Shown here: positions 8,111-15,313 of the stretch, piece by piece
Position numbering within the stretch: the stretch's first letter is position 1
How the letters are laid out: each line of letters opens with the position of its first letter
Source: CAYYWP01 sp050176585
GTDB taxonomy: Bacteria > Desulfobacterota > Binatia > HRBIN30 > CADEER01
Assembly (NCBI GenBank): GCA_050176585.1
Contig: JBFXHX010000065.1
Location: 1-16,415, forward strand
Direction of reading: 5' to 3'
Length of the DNA: 16,415 nucleotides
Translations under genes and position numbers: made by a program
Notes under the pieces: model-generated
The model's input: only the letters and a program-made list of their open reading frames with translations
Told to the model about the DNA's origin: nothing
The model's database searches: none

Positions 8111-8125
8111 GCAAGCGCCCCGCCC
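8111..8125 (-). promoter_or_regulatory. Possible sigma-54 (-24/-12) promoter before the YciI-coxGMS genes
   Basis: On the minus strand GGGCGGG-GCGC-TTGC (8125 to 8111) aligns with the TGGCACG-N4-TTGC consensus, with correct spacing of the invariant GG and GC. It matches the GG, C, G and TTGC positions but lacks the T, A and C of the -24 box. It lies about 87 bp upstream of the YciI-like start, near a sigma-54 activator gene. Because the -24 part is a plain GC run, chance occurrence is quite possible. Confidence 0.3.
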
Positions 8126-8197
8126 CCCGCCTGCTTATGCCCGTTGCGGCTGGCACGCCCCGGCGTATGCGAACCACGAAATACCGTATCCATGCGG

Positions 8198-9847
8198 TCA
8201 CGCTTCCAAGAGCGGCAAGGTCGGGGCGACAGAGCTCTCCTTGCGGCACAGGGTCTGACAGCGCAGCTCCGAGATGCAGCAGTAGGAACAGATCCACTGC
8301 CCGTTGTGAAACGGACAAGCCGCGAAATCCGAGCGATGGAAGCCCTTATGACAGACGCCGCACTCCAGCACTTCCAACGCGACCGGCGGCAAGTCGATGT
8401 CGCGCCCGACATAGGCGCGGATCAACCGCGGCTTTGAAAGCATGGACGCGATGATCGCCGGCAGCACGAACGGCAACGCGATGGACGTGGGCACCGCGAG
8501 CGCGCGCACGTGCCGCCCGAAGATCCCGCTCGCCATCACGCACGAGATCAGGACGGGAATCCACATTGATGCGATGCCCACCGGATTCCAGTCGGGCAGA
8601 TACGCGCGCCGGACCTCGGACCACGACGGCAGGCGGTAGCGGCCGCGCACGAATACCCGCTCGCCGATGAGCGTGCTCACCCATGAGCACAGAAAGATGC
8701 TGATGTAGATCGAGACGTAGCCGAAGTTCTCGCGGAAGGGTGTCAGGACGATCGCGGTGGCGATCAACAGAAAGGGCACGACCCAGAATGCCCGTCCGGG
8801 AATGAAGCCGAAGATGCGCGCGCAAAAGTTCGCCAACCCGATGGTGCCACCGTATAGGTTCAACAGGTTGATGCGCACCTGCGTCAGCAACGTCACCACC
8901 AGCCCCAGGGTCCCAAGCAGCCGGACCAGCGTCACGCCCGGGTCGGGCTGACCGCTGGCGGCGAACATCTGGATACCGATCGTGTACATGATCAACACTG
9001 GAAAGAGCGTGTTCACCACCACGAATACGAAGCCGCCGAATCCGCGATCCTCGCGGCGGATGAAGCGCGCCACGTCGGTGGTGAACACGGCGAGAATCGC
9101 GCCGAGAACGCCGATGTACGCACCGATCGCCTCCAGCACCGTCCAGAAGTCGAACGGCACACCCGGCGGCGCGTAGTCGAGCCACTGCGACATCCGCTCG
9201 ACGCTCACGTCCGGGTTCCATCCCGCGACCAGCGCGTAGAACGCGAGCCCGAGCCCGAGGAAGTAGAAGACGAGCGTGGACCACTGGATCTTGGACAGCA
9301 GCACCATGCCGAACAGCCCGAGGATCAGGAACGTCGCGCTGGTCAACACGGCCCATCCCCAGTACGGCACCGCCGGCACCACTTCGTGCAGTGCGTGCGC
9401 CATCACCGAGCCCTCGGCGGCGAAGTAGAAGGCGCACACGGTGGCATACAGAAGCGCGTTGAAAGCCGACCCGATGTAGCCGAAAGTGCTGCGGCTGATC
9501 AGATCGGCGTTGATCCCTTCATTGATGACGTGCCGATTGATGTAATACGTGACCGCCACGGCGTAGACGGCCGACACCAGCCCGGCGATCAAAGCCGCCT
9601 TCGCGCCGAATGCCAGCGTGTACAGCGCACCCGACAACGGATAAATCATCGCGGTGGAGACGCCGAACGCGGTGAACGTCGCGCCCAGATAATTCCATCG
9701 CCAGTTGGCCGGAATGCGGCGCACCGCGTGGTCGTCCATCGCGACCTCCCGGCCGCCCTCCCGCGCGCCCGTCGGGCGGGTATCGAAGACGTCCCGCTCT
9801 TGCAGCTTCAAGACGCCCGGCTCCGTATGCGCTGCGGGTTGGTTCAC
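8198..9847 (-). CDS. NCS1-family nucleobase/hydantoin-type permease with Cys-rich C-terminal tail
   Basis: This encodes 549 residues from GTG 9847, whose codon overlaps the TGA of the sigma-54 regulator (GTGA); GGAGGGAGG lies just upstream. After about 45 soluble residues (RIPANWRWNYLG marks the start of the core) come about 12 hydrophobic segments resembling nucleobase:cation symporter-1 proteins, which import cytosine, uracil, allantoin, purines or hydantoins with H+ or Na+. The last 50 or so residues are unusual: CGVC, then AAC, WIC, YCC, RC and LC, giving eight Cys in about 40 residues plus several His, likely a zinc-binding or redox module in the cytoplasm. The context (regulator upstream; amidohydrolases and a Mo-hydroxylase around it) suggests uptake of an N-heterocycle. 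The substrate is not determinable, and a role as a transceptor (sensor) is possible. Confidence 0.8.
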   Translation of the reverse strand: MNQPAAHTEPGVLKLQERDVFDTRPTGAREGGREVAMDDHAVRRIPANWRWNYLGATFTAFGVSTAMIYPLSGALYTLAFGAKAALIAGLVSAVYAVAVTYYINRHVINEGINADLISRSTFGYIGSAFNALLYATVCAFYFAAEGSVMAHALHEVVPAVPYWGWAVLTSATFLILGLFGMVLLSKIQWSTLVFYFLGLGLAFYALVAGWNPDVSVERMSQWLDYAPPGVPFDFWTVLEAIGAYIGVLGAILAVFTTDVARFIRREDRGFGGFVFVVVNTLFPVLIMYTIGIQMFAASGQPDPGVTLVRLLGTLGLVVTLLTQVRINLLNLYGGTIGLANFCARIFGFIPGRAFWVVPFLLIATAIVLTPFRENFGYVSIYISIFLCSWVSTLIGERVFVRGRYRLPSWSEVRRAYLPDWNPVGIASMWIPVLISCVMASGIFGRHVRALAVPTSIALPFVLPAIIASMLSKPRLIRAYVGRDIDLPPVALEVLECGVCHKGFHRSDFAACPFHNGQWICSYCCISELRCQTLCRKESSVAPTLPLLEA

Positions 9848-11508
9848 CGCTCCTCCCTCCGACGTGAGACCCCGCGCCCGTTGGGCGCATCGACACGCGG
9901 GCGCCTGCGCGCCAGCGTACCCGGCAACCGAATCCCGAGACGGGCCATGCGGCTGCGCAAGGTGTTCGGATGCAGTCCGAGAATCTTCGCCGCCCCGCGT
10001 GGACCCGCGATCCGCCAGTCCATCTCCCGCAGAACGTTCGAAATGTGCCGGGCCTCGACCTCCGCCAACGGTATCATTTCCACCCTGGGCGGCGCCGTGG
10101 CGGCCACCACTGGCCGCGTGCTGGGGCTGAACAGCTCGGGGCGAAAATTCAGCACTGGGCCGCTGCCGAGGAGCATGGCGCGCTCGATCAGATTCCCGAG
10201 CTCGCGAATGTTCCCGGGCCAATGGTACCCAGACATGGCGGCCAGCGCCGCCGGGCTGATCTCTCTCACGCTGCCGCCGAAGGCGCGGCTGTAGAGCCGT
10301 ATGAAGTACTCGGCCAGCGGCGTGAGATCATCCGGCCGCTCCCGCAGCGGCGGAAGGTGCACACTCAATACGTTGAGTCGATAAAAGAGATCCTGCCGAA
10401 AGCGCCCCGCCTCGACCTCCGCGCGCAGATCGCGGTTGGTGGCGGCGATCACCCGGATGTCGACCGCGATCGACTGAGAGCTGCCCACGCGCTGGATCTG
10501 CCGATCCTCCAACACCCCGAGCAGTTTCGCCTGCGTTTCGGGTGGAATTTCCGCGATCTCATCGAGGAAGATCGTCCCGGCCTCGGCGAGCTCGAAGCGG
10601 CCGATACGGCGCGAATGGGCGCCGGTGAACGCGCCCTTCTCGTGCCCGAAGAGCTCACTTTCGATGAGCGACGGCACCAGCGCGGCGCAATCGCACTTCA
10701 CGAACGGCCGATCCCGGCGCGAGCTCCACGCGTGCAGCGCGCGCGCCACGACCCCTTTGCCGACGCCGGTTTCCCCGGTGATCAGCACCGTGGCATCGAC
10801 CTTGGCCAGCGTCATCAGCCGGTCGATCCACGGGCGCATCGAAGGGCAGTTCAACAGCAGATTGGGCTCATCGCCGACCTTGGTGGCCTGCGCGAGGTAC
10901 TCGTTCTCGCGCTGCAGGCCTTCCTTCTCACGGCGAATGAGCTGGAATGCCTGGGAGTTCGCGACCGCAATCGCGATCTGGTCCGCGATCTTGGTCAGCA
11001 GGTCGATATCCACATTGTCCAGCGCGGACTCGCGCCGGCAGTTGACGTTGAAAGTGCCGATCGCACGCGCGCCGACGATGAGGGGGATGGTCAATCCGCT
11101 GTGCATGCCCTCTTTCACGAGCGGCGGATCCTCGTAGAAGGGCGCCCCCTTGCCGAGAGCCGAGGAGAGATACGGCCGCCGCGTGTCGAACGCCTTCCCG
11201 ACTCGGCTGCCGTGGTGCGGGATCAACCACCCCTTGCCGTGCTCGGTCTCTTCCTGCAGCGCCAACGCGACGACTTCGAATTCGTCGCGCTCGGGGTCGT
11301 AAATGGCCAGGCTGGCGCGCTCGACATGCAGCAGTCGAAGCAACACCTGCGCGATGGTCTCGAAGAGCAGGTCCGGTTCGAGCTTGGTGGTGAGGAGGTT
11401 GGCGACCTCGAGCAGAAGCTGGTGACGGTCCAGCTCAGCCACGCTCGCCAGCGGGCTTCGCCCGAGCAGATTCGGATTGCGGTACGCCCCCGCGTCGGCC
11501 ATGGCCAT
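9844..11508 (-). CDS. Sigma-54-dependent transcriptional activator (GAF-AAA+-Fis HTH)
   Basis: This encodes 554 residues with an FhlA-like layout: a GAF sensor domain (about 30-190), a short helical linker, a sigma-54 AAA+ domain (about 225-450) and a C-terminal Fis-type helix-turn-helix (about 485-530; GAAKILGLHPNTLRSRMARLG). Intact motifs are Walker A GETGVGKG, the sigma-54 contact loop GAFTGA, Walker B TIFLDEIAEIP, the sensor AATNRDL and FRQDLFYRLNVL. The lack of a receiver domain and the presence of GAF imply a small-molecule signal. ATG 11508 lacks a good ribosome binding site; ATG 11502 is the alternative. Its stop codon overlaps the permease start, so regulator and transporter are co-translated. 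Two GACCGGTC palindromes in its leader may be its own or another regulator's sites. Confidence 0.93.
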   Translation of the reverse strand: MAMADAGAYRNPNLLGRSPLASVAELDRHQLLLEVANLLTTKLEPDLLFETIAQVLLRLLHVERASLAIYDPERDEFEVVALALQEETEHGKGWLIPHHGSRVGKAFDTRRPYLSSALGKGAPFYEDPPLVKEGMHSGLTIPLIVGARAIGTFNVNCRRESALDNVDIDLLTKIADQIAIAVANSQAFQLIRREKEGLQRENEYLAQATKVGDEPNLLLNCPSMRPWIDRLMTLAKVDATVLITGETGVGKGVVARALHAWSSRRDRPFVKCDCAALVPSLIESELFGHEKGAFTGAHSRRIGRFELAEAGTIFLDEIAEIPPETQAKLLGVLEDRQIQRVGSSQSIAVDIRVIAATNRDLRAEVEAGRFRQDLFYRLNVLSVHLPPLRERPDDLTPLAEYFIRLYSRAFGGSVREISPAALAAMSGYHWPGNIRELGNLIERAMLLGSGPVLNFRPELFSPSTRPVVAATAPPRVEMIPLAEVEARHISNVLREMDWRIAGPRGAAKILGLHPNTLRSRMARLGIRLPGTLARRRPRVDAPNGRGVSRRREER

Positions 11509-11519
11509 CGCGCTTTAAC

Positions 11520-11572
11520 GACCGGTCAGAAGGTAATGGACGGAACCATCCCACCCGGCGGCACGACCGGTC
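11520..11572. promoter_or_regulatory. Pair of GACCGGTC palindromes upstream of the sigma-54 regulator
   Basis: The 10-mer CGACCGGTCA occurs at 11519-11528 and 11564-11573, each centred on the perfect 8-bp palindrome GACCGGTC (11520-11527 and 11565-11572), 45 bp apart. Both lie in the 118-bp region between the cyclase-like gene and the regulator gene. A third GACCGGTC is inside the 16-bp palindrome at 12840-12855. The arrangement suggests operator or enhancer sites. Confidence 0.4.
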
Positions 11573-11626
11573 AACACTCGACCTGCCGGCCGCCGCGGGA
11601 GATATGTGACTTCGGTCGCCCCCGAG

Positions 11627-12541
11627 TTACTTCGCGAAGGGTATCGCCACTGGCCGCATCGGCGAACCCGTCGATCCGCGCAGCTTCAGCGGAAGGCCGA
11701 CGAATGCGAACTCGGATACCTTCTCCGCCGCGAGCTGCTCCAACCACAGCACTTCGATGATCATCACGCCGACGACGGCGAACAGATAGGCGTGCACGGG
11801 CAGGTAATTGTTCGGCTCGACCGACGGCAACTGCTCGAGCGCCACATTGTCGCCCCCGATCGCGATGGCGCCTTTGCCGGCCAGATATTGGGCGCCTTCC
11901 AGGTTCAGCCCGGGCTCCTTCATCAGGTATTTATCGTGGTCCGGCCAGAGCCGCATGCGGCCGGTGCGGAGCATGACGACATCGCCGTTTTGCAGCTCCA
12001 CCTTCTGTCGGTCGAGCGCATCCTCGATGTCCTTGGTGCCGATGCCGTATGACTCGGGGAGAACGTCCTTGCCCTTGAGGCCCGCGATGTCGAGCATCAC
12101 GCCGCGCGCGATGATAGGCGGGAACTTCTCCGAGCCGCACACGGCCCAATGGCGCGACCCGAGGTGCTCGGAAGCCTTGTAACCGTTCCAGATCGCGCCG
12201 TTGTAGCCGAAGTGGTTCAGGGTATCGATGTGCGTCCCACAGTGGGTGTACATCGAGATCGCGTCGCCGGAATACGCGAGATAACGATTCTGGGCCTCAT
12301 CCACACCGGCGGGGTTGTCGACGATGGTGCCGTCCGGCGTGTGCGTCATCCAGATTTGATACGGTGGGTCGCCGAACATGTCCCAGGACGGCATGCCGAC
12401 GAAGTATTCGACCGACAGATCGTAGATCCGCGTCGCGTCGATGCGATCCAGCACCTTCTTCCGAGATGCTGGAGTGATTTCGTTCAGGCGCCCGATCTCA
12501 TCCTTCGGACCATATGGACTCTTCGATACGTCGAACTTCAT
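11627..12541 (-). CDS. Cyclase-family metal-dependent amidohydrolase (kynurenine formamidase-like)
   Basis: This encodes 304 residues starting MKFDVSKSPYGPKDEIGRLN at ATG 12541, with a G-rich stretch 7 nt upstream; an in-frame start at 12571 is less likely. The family (PF04199: kynurenine formamidase, isatin hydrolase and relatives) is marked by H100-C-G-T-H104-I-D106-x3-H110, the metal-binding HxGTHxDxxxH motif, and a GDVVMLRTG strand. Members hydrolyse amide or cyclic amide bonds using Mn or Zn. The neighbours (ring-opening amidohydrolase, CodA-like enzyme, NCS1 permease) make hydrolysis of an N-acyl or cyclic amide intermediate in heterocycle breakdown plausible. The protein is longer than KynB (about 210 residues) and belongs to the longer cyclase subgroup of unclear substrate. 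Confidence 0.88.
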   Translation of the reverse strand: MKFDVSKSPYGPKDEIGRLNEITPASRKKVLDRIDATRIYDLSVEYFVGMPSWDMFGDPPYQIWMTHTPDGTIVDNPAGVDEAQNRYLAYSGDAISMYTHCGTHIDTLNHFGYNGAIWNGYKASEHLGSRHWAVCGSEKFPPIIARGVMLDIAGLKGKDVLPESYGIGTKDIEDALDRQKVELQNGDVVMLRTGRMRLWPDHDKYLMKEPGLNLEGAQYLAGKGAIAIGGDNVALEQLPSVEPNNYLPVHAYLFAVVGVMIIEVLWLEQLAAEKVSEFAFVGLPLKLRGSTGSPMRPVAIPFAK

Positions 12542-12849
12542 TTGGTCACCCCCCCTGGGCCGCCGACCCACAGCTGCTGCTGGGCACGGCGAATGGTGTT
12601 GATGGTATTACGCTGCTGCAAGGCGCATGGAGCACATAGCAATCATCCTGCCGGGTTGCTCGTCACGCGGTACGGTCTTCTGGAAGGCGCACTCGAATTT
12701 CGATGACGGAGTACCGTAGTCGAAAGTTTTTCTGCGTGCAACCGCCGCAACGGACCGCGTGCGCGGCGAACCGCTGCGCGCCATGGCGAGCGAGCCGCGG
12801 GGCCGTCGAGCGCGGCGGCGCGGCGATGCGCGGCCATGACCGTGACCGG
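12542..12849. other. 308-bp intergenic region without a gene
   Basis: The stretch lies between the glycosyltransferase stop and the cyclase-like start. No frame here has family-like sequence. The right half is very GC-rich (about 12745-12849); the left half holds an A/T patch (AAAGTTTTTCT near 12723). I found no convincing sigma-70 or sigma-54 promoter for the cyclase-like gene, though its size suggests that gene is transcribed independently. Confidence 0.6.
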
Positions 12850-12855
12850 TCACGG
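12840..12855. repeat. 16-bp perfect palindrome at the glycosyltransferase stop codon
   Basis: CCGTGACCGGTCACGG is a perfect loop-free palindrome spanning the TGA stop at 12852-12850. It contains the same GACCGGTC core as the pair at 11520-11572. With no central loop it resembles a protein binding site more than a terminator. Confidence 0.5.
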
Positions 12856-13986
12856 CGCCAGCTGTTGGCGAGGCCGACCCGCTCCCGCGAGCACGCGCTC
12901 ATACACGTCGGAGAGCTGCTGCACCGAGCGCTCGAAATCGTGCTGCGCCGCGCGCTCCACGCACCGGCGGGCCGCGACCGCGAGCGCATCTGGCGACTCG
13001 AGGAGATGATCGAGCCGCGCTGCGAGGTCGGCCGGATCACCCGGCCGGAAAAGGAATTGCGGTCCCACGGCGAACTGCCGCGCCGCGCTCTCGGAGGCGT
13101 CGGCCACCAGTACCGGCAGGCCAGCGGCGATCGCTTCCACGACCGCCATCCCTTCGAGCTCCACCTCGCTGGCATGGACAAAGACGTGCGCTGAGTCATA
13201 CAGCTGCACGAGCCGCTCCTGGCTCACATACCCGAACTCCACCGCCAGCCCGTGCCGGCGGGCCCGCTTGCGCAACGCCCGCTCCAATGGACCGGCGCCG
13301 GCGATAACCAGCCGGATCCGTTCGCGATGCCGCGAGCGCGCCACCGCGTCGATGATCACATCCTGCCGCTTCTCGCGCGCGAGTCGGCCGACGCTGAGCA
13401 CGAGATGCGACTCGATACCTCCCGCCGGCAACCGCACCGCGTCGCGCGGCATCCGCCCCGGCGCCCCATTTGAAATCACCGTCATCTGCACGGATAGACC
13501 GAAGCTCTGCAGACGTTCGGCAGCGAACCGCGACGGACACACCACCTCATCAGCGAGTTGGAAGAACCCGCGCACCCAGCGGCGGTACACCCAACCGGAC
13601 AGTCGCGGCGATTGCAGGCCGAGATTGAAGAGCAGATTCTCGGGTTGCACGTGAAAAGCCGCTACCGCCGGCACGCCCATTCCGCGCGCCAGGCGGATGG
13701 CGCGCAGCCCGAGCGGGAATGGAAACTGCACGTGCACGATGTCCGCGCGCGAAAACGCCTTCTCGAGGATGGCCCGCACCGGCCGGCCGAACGTGAACCG
13801 GTTCTCGCGCATGGCCCGAATCGGCAAGCGGATGGCGGGAACGACGACCTTTCCCGGCGCCGGGCTACCCGTCGCGATGACGGTGACGTCATGCCAGCGG
13901 CGCAGTGCCTCGACGAAGCGCAGCGCAGTAACCACGCCGCCGCCGATGCCGTTCTCGTACGTATCGGTGACGAAGGCGATCCGCAT
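12850..13986 (-). CDS. GT4-family glycosyltransferase
   Basis: This encodes 378 residues starting MRIAFVTDTYENGIGGGVVT at ATG 13986. The GT-B fold is evident: an N-terminal domain with the glycine-rich acceptor loop and HVQFPFPLGLRAIRLA, and a C-terminal nucleotide-sugar domain with SVGRLAREKRQDVIIDAV and the E-x7-E region (EVELEGMAVVEAIAAGLPVL). Such enzymes transfer sugars to lipids, sugars or other acceptors; the layout resembles diacylglycerol or phosphatidylinositol glycosyltransferases, but the acceptor is not predictable. No clear ribosome binding site precedes the start. A frame extending upstream to 14244 overlaps the deaminase-like gene and carries no family sequence. It is the one gene of this block with no obvious tie to N-heterocycle metabolism. 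Confidence 0.9.
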   Translation of the reverse strand: MRIAFVTDTYENGIGGGVVTALRFVEALRRWHDVTVIATGSPAPGKVVVPAIRLPIRAMRENRFTFGRPVRAILEKAFSRADIVHVQFPFPLGLRAIRLARGMGVPAVAAFHVQPENLLFNLGLQSPRLSGWVYRRWVRGFFQLADEVVCPSRFAAERLQSFGLSVQMTVISNGAPGRMPRDAVRLPAGGIESHLVLSVGRLAREKRQDVIIDAVARSRHRERIRLVIAGAGPLERALRKRARRHGLAVEFGYVSQERLVQLYDSAHVFVHASEVELEGMAVVEAIAAGLPVLVADASESAARQFAVGPQFLFRPGDPADLAARLDHLLESPDALAVAARRCVERAAQHDFERSVQQLSDVYERVLAGAGRPRQQLAP

Positions 13987-13993
13987 GACCACG

Positions 13994-14079
13994 TACCAAC
14001 TCGGGCGCGCGCCACGCGTTGCGCGCACCGCCCGCATCCCAGCGCTGCGCGCCGTGGGCGGCGCGCTATACCAACTCGG
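13994..14079. repeat. 11-bp direct repeat flanking the deaminase-glycosyltransferase spacer
   Basis: TACCAACTCGG occurs at 13994-14004 and again at 14069-14079. On the coding strand it reads CCGAGTTGGTA: one copy covers the last codons of the deaminase-like gene and the other lies 7 nt before the glycosyltransferase start. The spacer between also holds GC-rich arms (14005-14015 with 14054-14066) that can pair with two single-base bulges. Confidence 0.45.
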
Positions 14080-15313
14080 CGTCGGGGCGCGAGAGCTGGC
14101 GCATCTTCTCCTGGTCCACCTGTCGGCCCTGACTGACGACCGCGGTGGGCGCCGCGTGCTCGCGCAAGGCCTCCAGCAGGTCCGGCGCGTCGAGCACGAC
14201 GAAATTGGCTGGCGCACCGACGGCGAGGGTGTGGTTCTCGACACCCATCGCCTGTGCGGCCCGCCCGGTGATCATGTCGTAGAGCGTCTCCATGTCCGGC
14301 CGCGTGGTCATCCACAGCAGGTGCGCCGCGAGGAATGCGACCTCCAGCATGTTGTTGCGACCGAAGGCGTAATACGCGTCGGAGACGTCGTCCTGGCCGA
14401 GACAGACGTTGACGCCGGCGGCCAGGAGCTCCTTCACCCGTGCGTGCAGCGGCCCGGTGTGCGGATCGGTGACCAGACCCAGGCCCGCCTGCCGCATGAG
14501 CGCACTCAGTTTCTCCAGGTACGGAGTCGGGTATAGGGCCATCGCGCGCGCGTGATGGGCGAGCACCCGGCCGTGCCAGTTGCGCCGGATTGCAGCCAGC
14601 GCCATCGTCTCTAGCGTGCGGAGCCCCGCATCGCCCGCGTCGTCGACGAGCATCGAGACATTCGCGTCGTGCTCGCGCGCGAGGTCGAAGCAAAAGTCGA
14701 CATGCGCGGCCGCATCGGCGTCGGTGTACTCGATCCACGGAATACCGCCGACCACGTCCGCTCCGAGCGCCATGGCCTGACGCATCAGCTCGGCTGCCCC
14801 GGGCTCGCGTGCGATACCGTCCTGCGCGAACGCGACGACCTGAATGGCCACCGTGTCGCGGAACTCTTCACGCGCGCGCAGCAGCGCCTTGATTCCCTCG
14901 AGCCGCGCCTTGCCGTCTACGTCGGCAAACGCGCGCAGGTGCGTGGTGCCGTAATACGCCGCGGCCGCGACGGCGCGCCGGACGTTGGCGATGATCCACG
15001 ACGCGTCGTACGTCGATTTCACGCGCGCCGCCAGCTCGATTGCCGACATCGCCTTGCCCATGTCGGCGCCCTGGTACGCGCGCGCTGCTTCATCATCCAT
15101 CATCCGCAACGTGTACACCTTGCACAAGTGCAAGTGTGGATTCACGAACGATTCCGTGACCAAGCCGCCACGCGCGTCGATCTGCGCCGCGGCACCGGCA
15201 TCTACTCGCTCGCTAATCGCCGCGATGCGCGCCTGCTGAATGGCGATATCGCAGAGCGCGGCTTTCCCGCGCAGGCGGGCGCGCCGGACGACGAGATCGA
15301 ACGGCGCGCTCAT
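14066..15313 (-). CDS. CodA-like amidohydrolase/deaminase with altered metal site
   Basis: This encodes 415 residues; ATG 15313 overlaps the TGA of the upstream gene by ATGA. The amidohydrolase-superfamily barrel is close to cytosine deaminase: H60-L-H62 after FVNP, GTTHLRAFADVD (125-133), QVVAFAQDGI (158-167), H254 in HHARAM (like CodA His246), and GQDDVSD with D308 (like CodA Asp313). By my hand alignment, CodA His214 (metal ligand) and Glu217 (proton shuttle) are replaced by L222 and D225 in SMLVDDAGD. It may thus be a distinct hydrolase, deaminase or isomerase acting on a cytosine-, creatinine- or triazine-like ring, or use an altered metal site. The tight coupling to a ring-opening amidohydrolase suggests consecutive steps. 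Confidence 0.85.
   Translation of the reverse strand: MSAPFDLVVRRARLRGKAALCDIAIQQARIAAISERVDAGAAAQIDARGGLVTESFVNPHLHLCKVYTLRMMDDEAARAYQGADMGKAMSAIELAARVKSTYDASWIIANVRRAVAAAAYYGTTHLRAFADVDGKARLEGIKALLRAREEFRDTVAIQVVAFAQDGIAREPGAAELMRQAMALGADVVGGIPWIEYTDADAAAHVDFCFDLAREHDANVSMLVDDAGDAGLRTLETMALAAIRRNWHGRVLAHHARAMALYPTPYLEKLSALMRQAGLGLVTDPHTGPLHARVKELLAAGVNVCLGQDDVSDAYYAFGRNNMLEVAFLAAHLLWMTTRPDMETLYDMITGRAAQAMGVENHTLAVGAPANFVVLDAPDLLEALREHAAPTAVVSQGRQVDQEKMRQLSRPDAELV

Noticed and set aside
8102..8170. Inverted repeat GCATACGC (8102-8109) / GCGTATGC (8163-8170)
   Set aside because: It is only 8 bp with a 53-nt loop, too weak to claim as a structure or attachment site.
9848..10222. N-terminal extension of the permease frame to 10222
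   Set aside because: It overlaps the regulator's C-terminal region, has Arg/Ser/Ala-rich composition, and the GTG at 9847 has a strong Shine-Dalgarno.
9970..11760. Long plus-strand open frame (about 596 residues) opposite the sigma-54 regulator
   Set aside because: It is antisense to a gene with a full set of AAA+ motifs, has Arg/His/Leu-rich shadow composition and no recognisable domain; it is typical of GC-rich antisense frames.
12608..12853. Possible 81-residue minus-strand small protein in the gene-free stretch
   Set aside because: It is Arg/Ser/Ala-rich, has no ribosome binding site and no similarity I recognise; more likely random GC-rich sequence.
13987..14244. N-terminal extension of the glycosyltransferase frame
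   Set aside because: It overlaps the deaminase-like gene; family N-termini begin at the MRIAFVTDTY segment.
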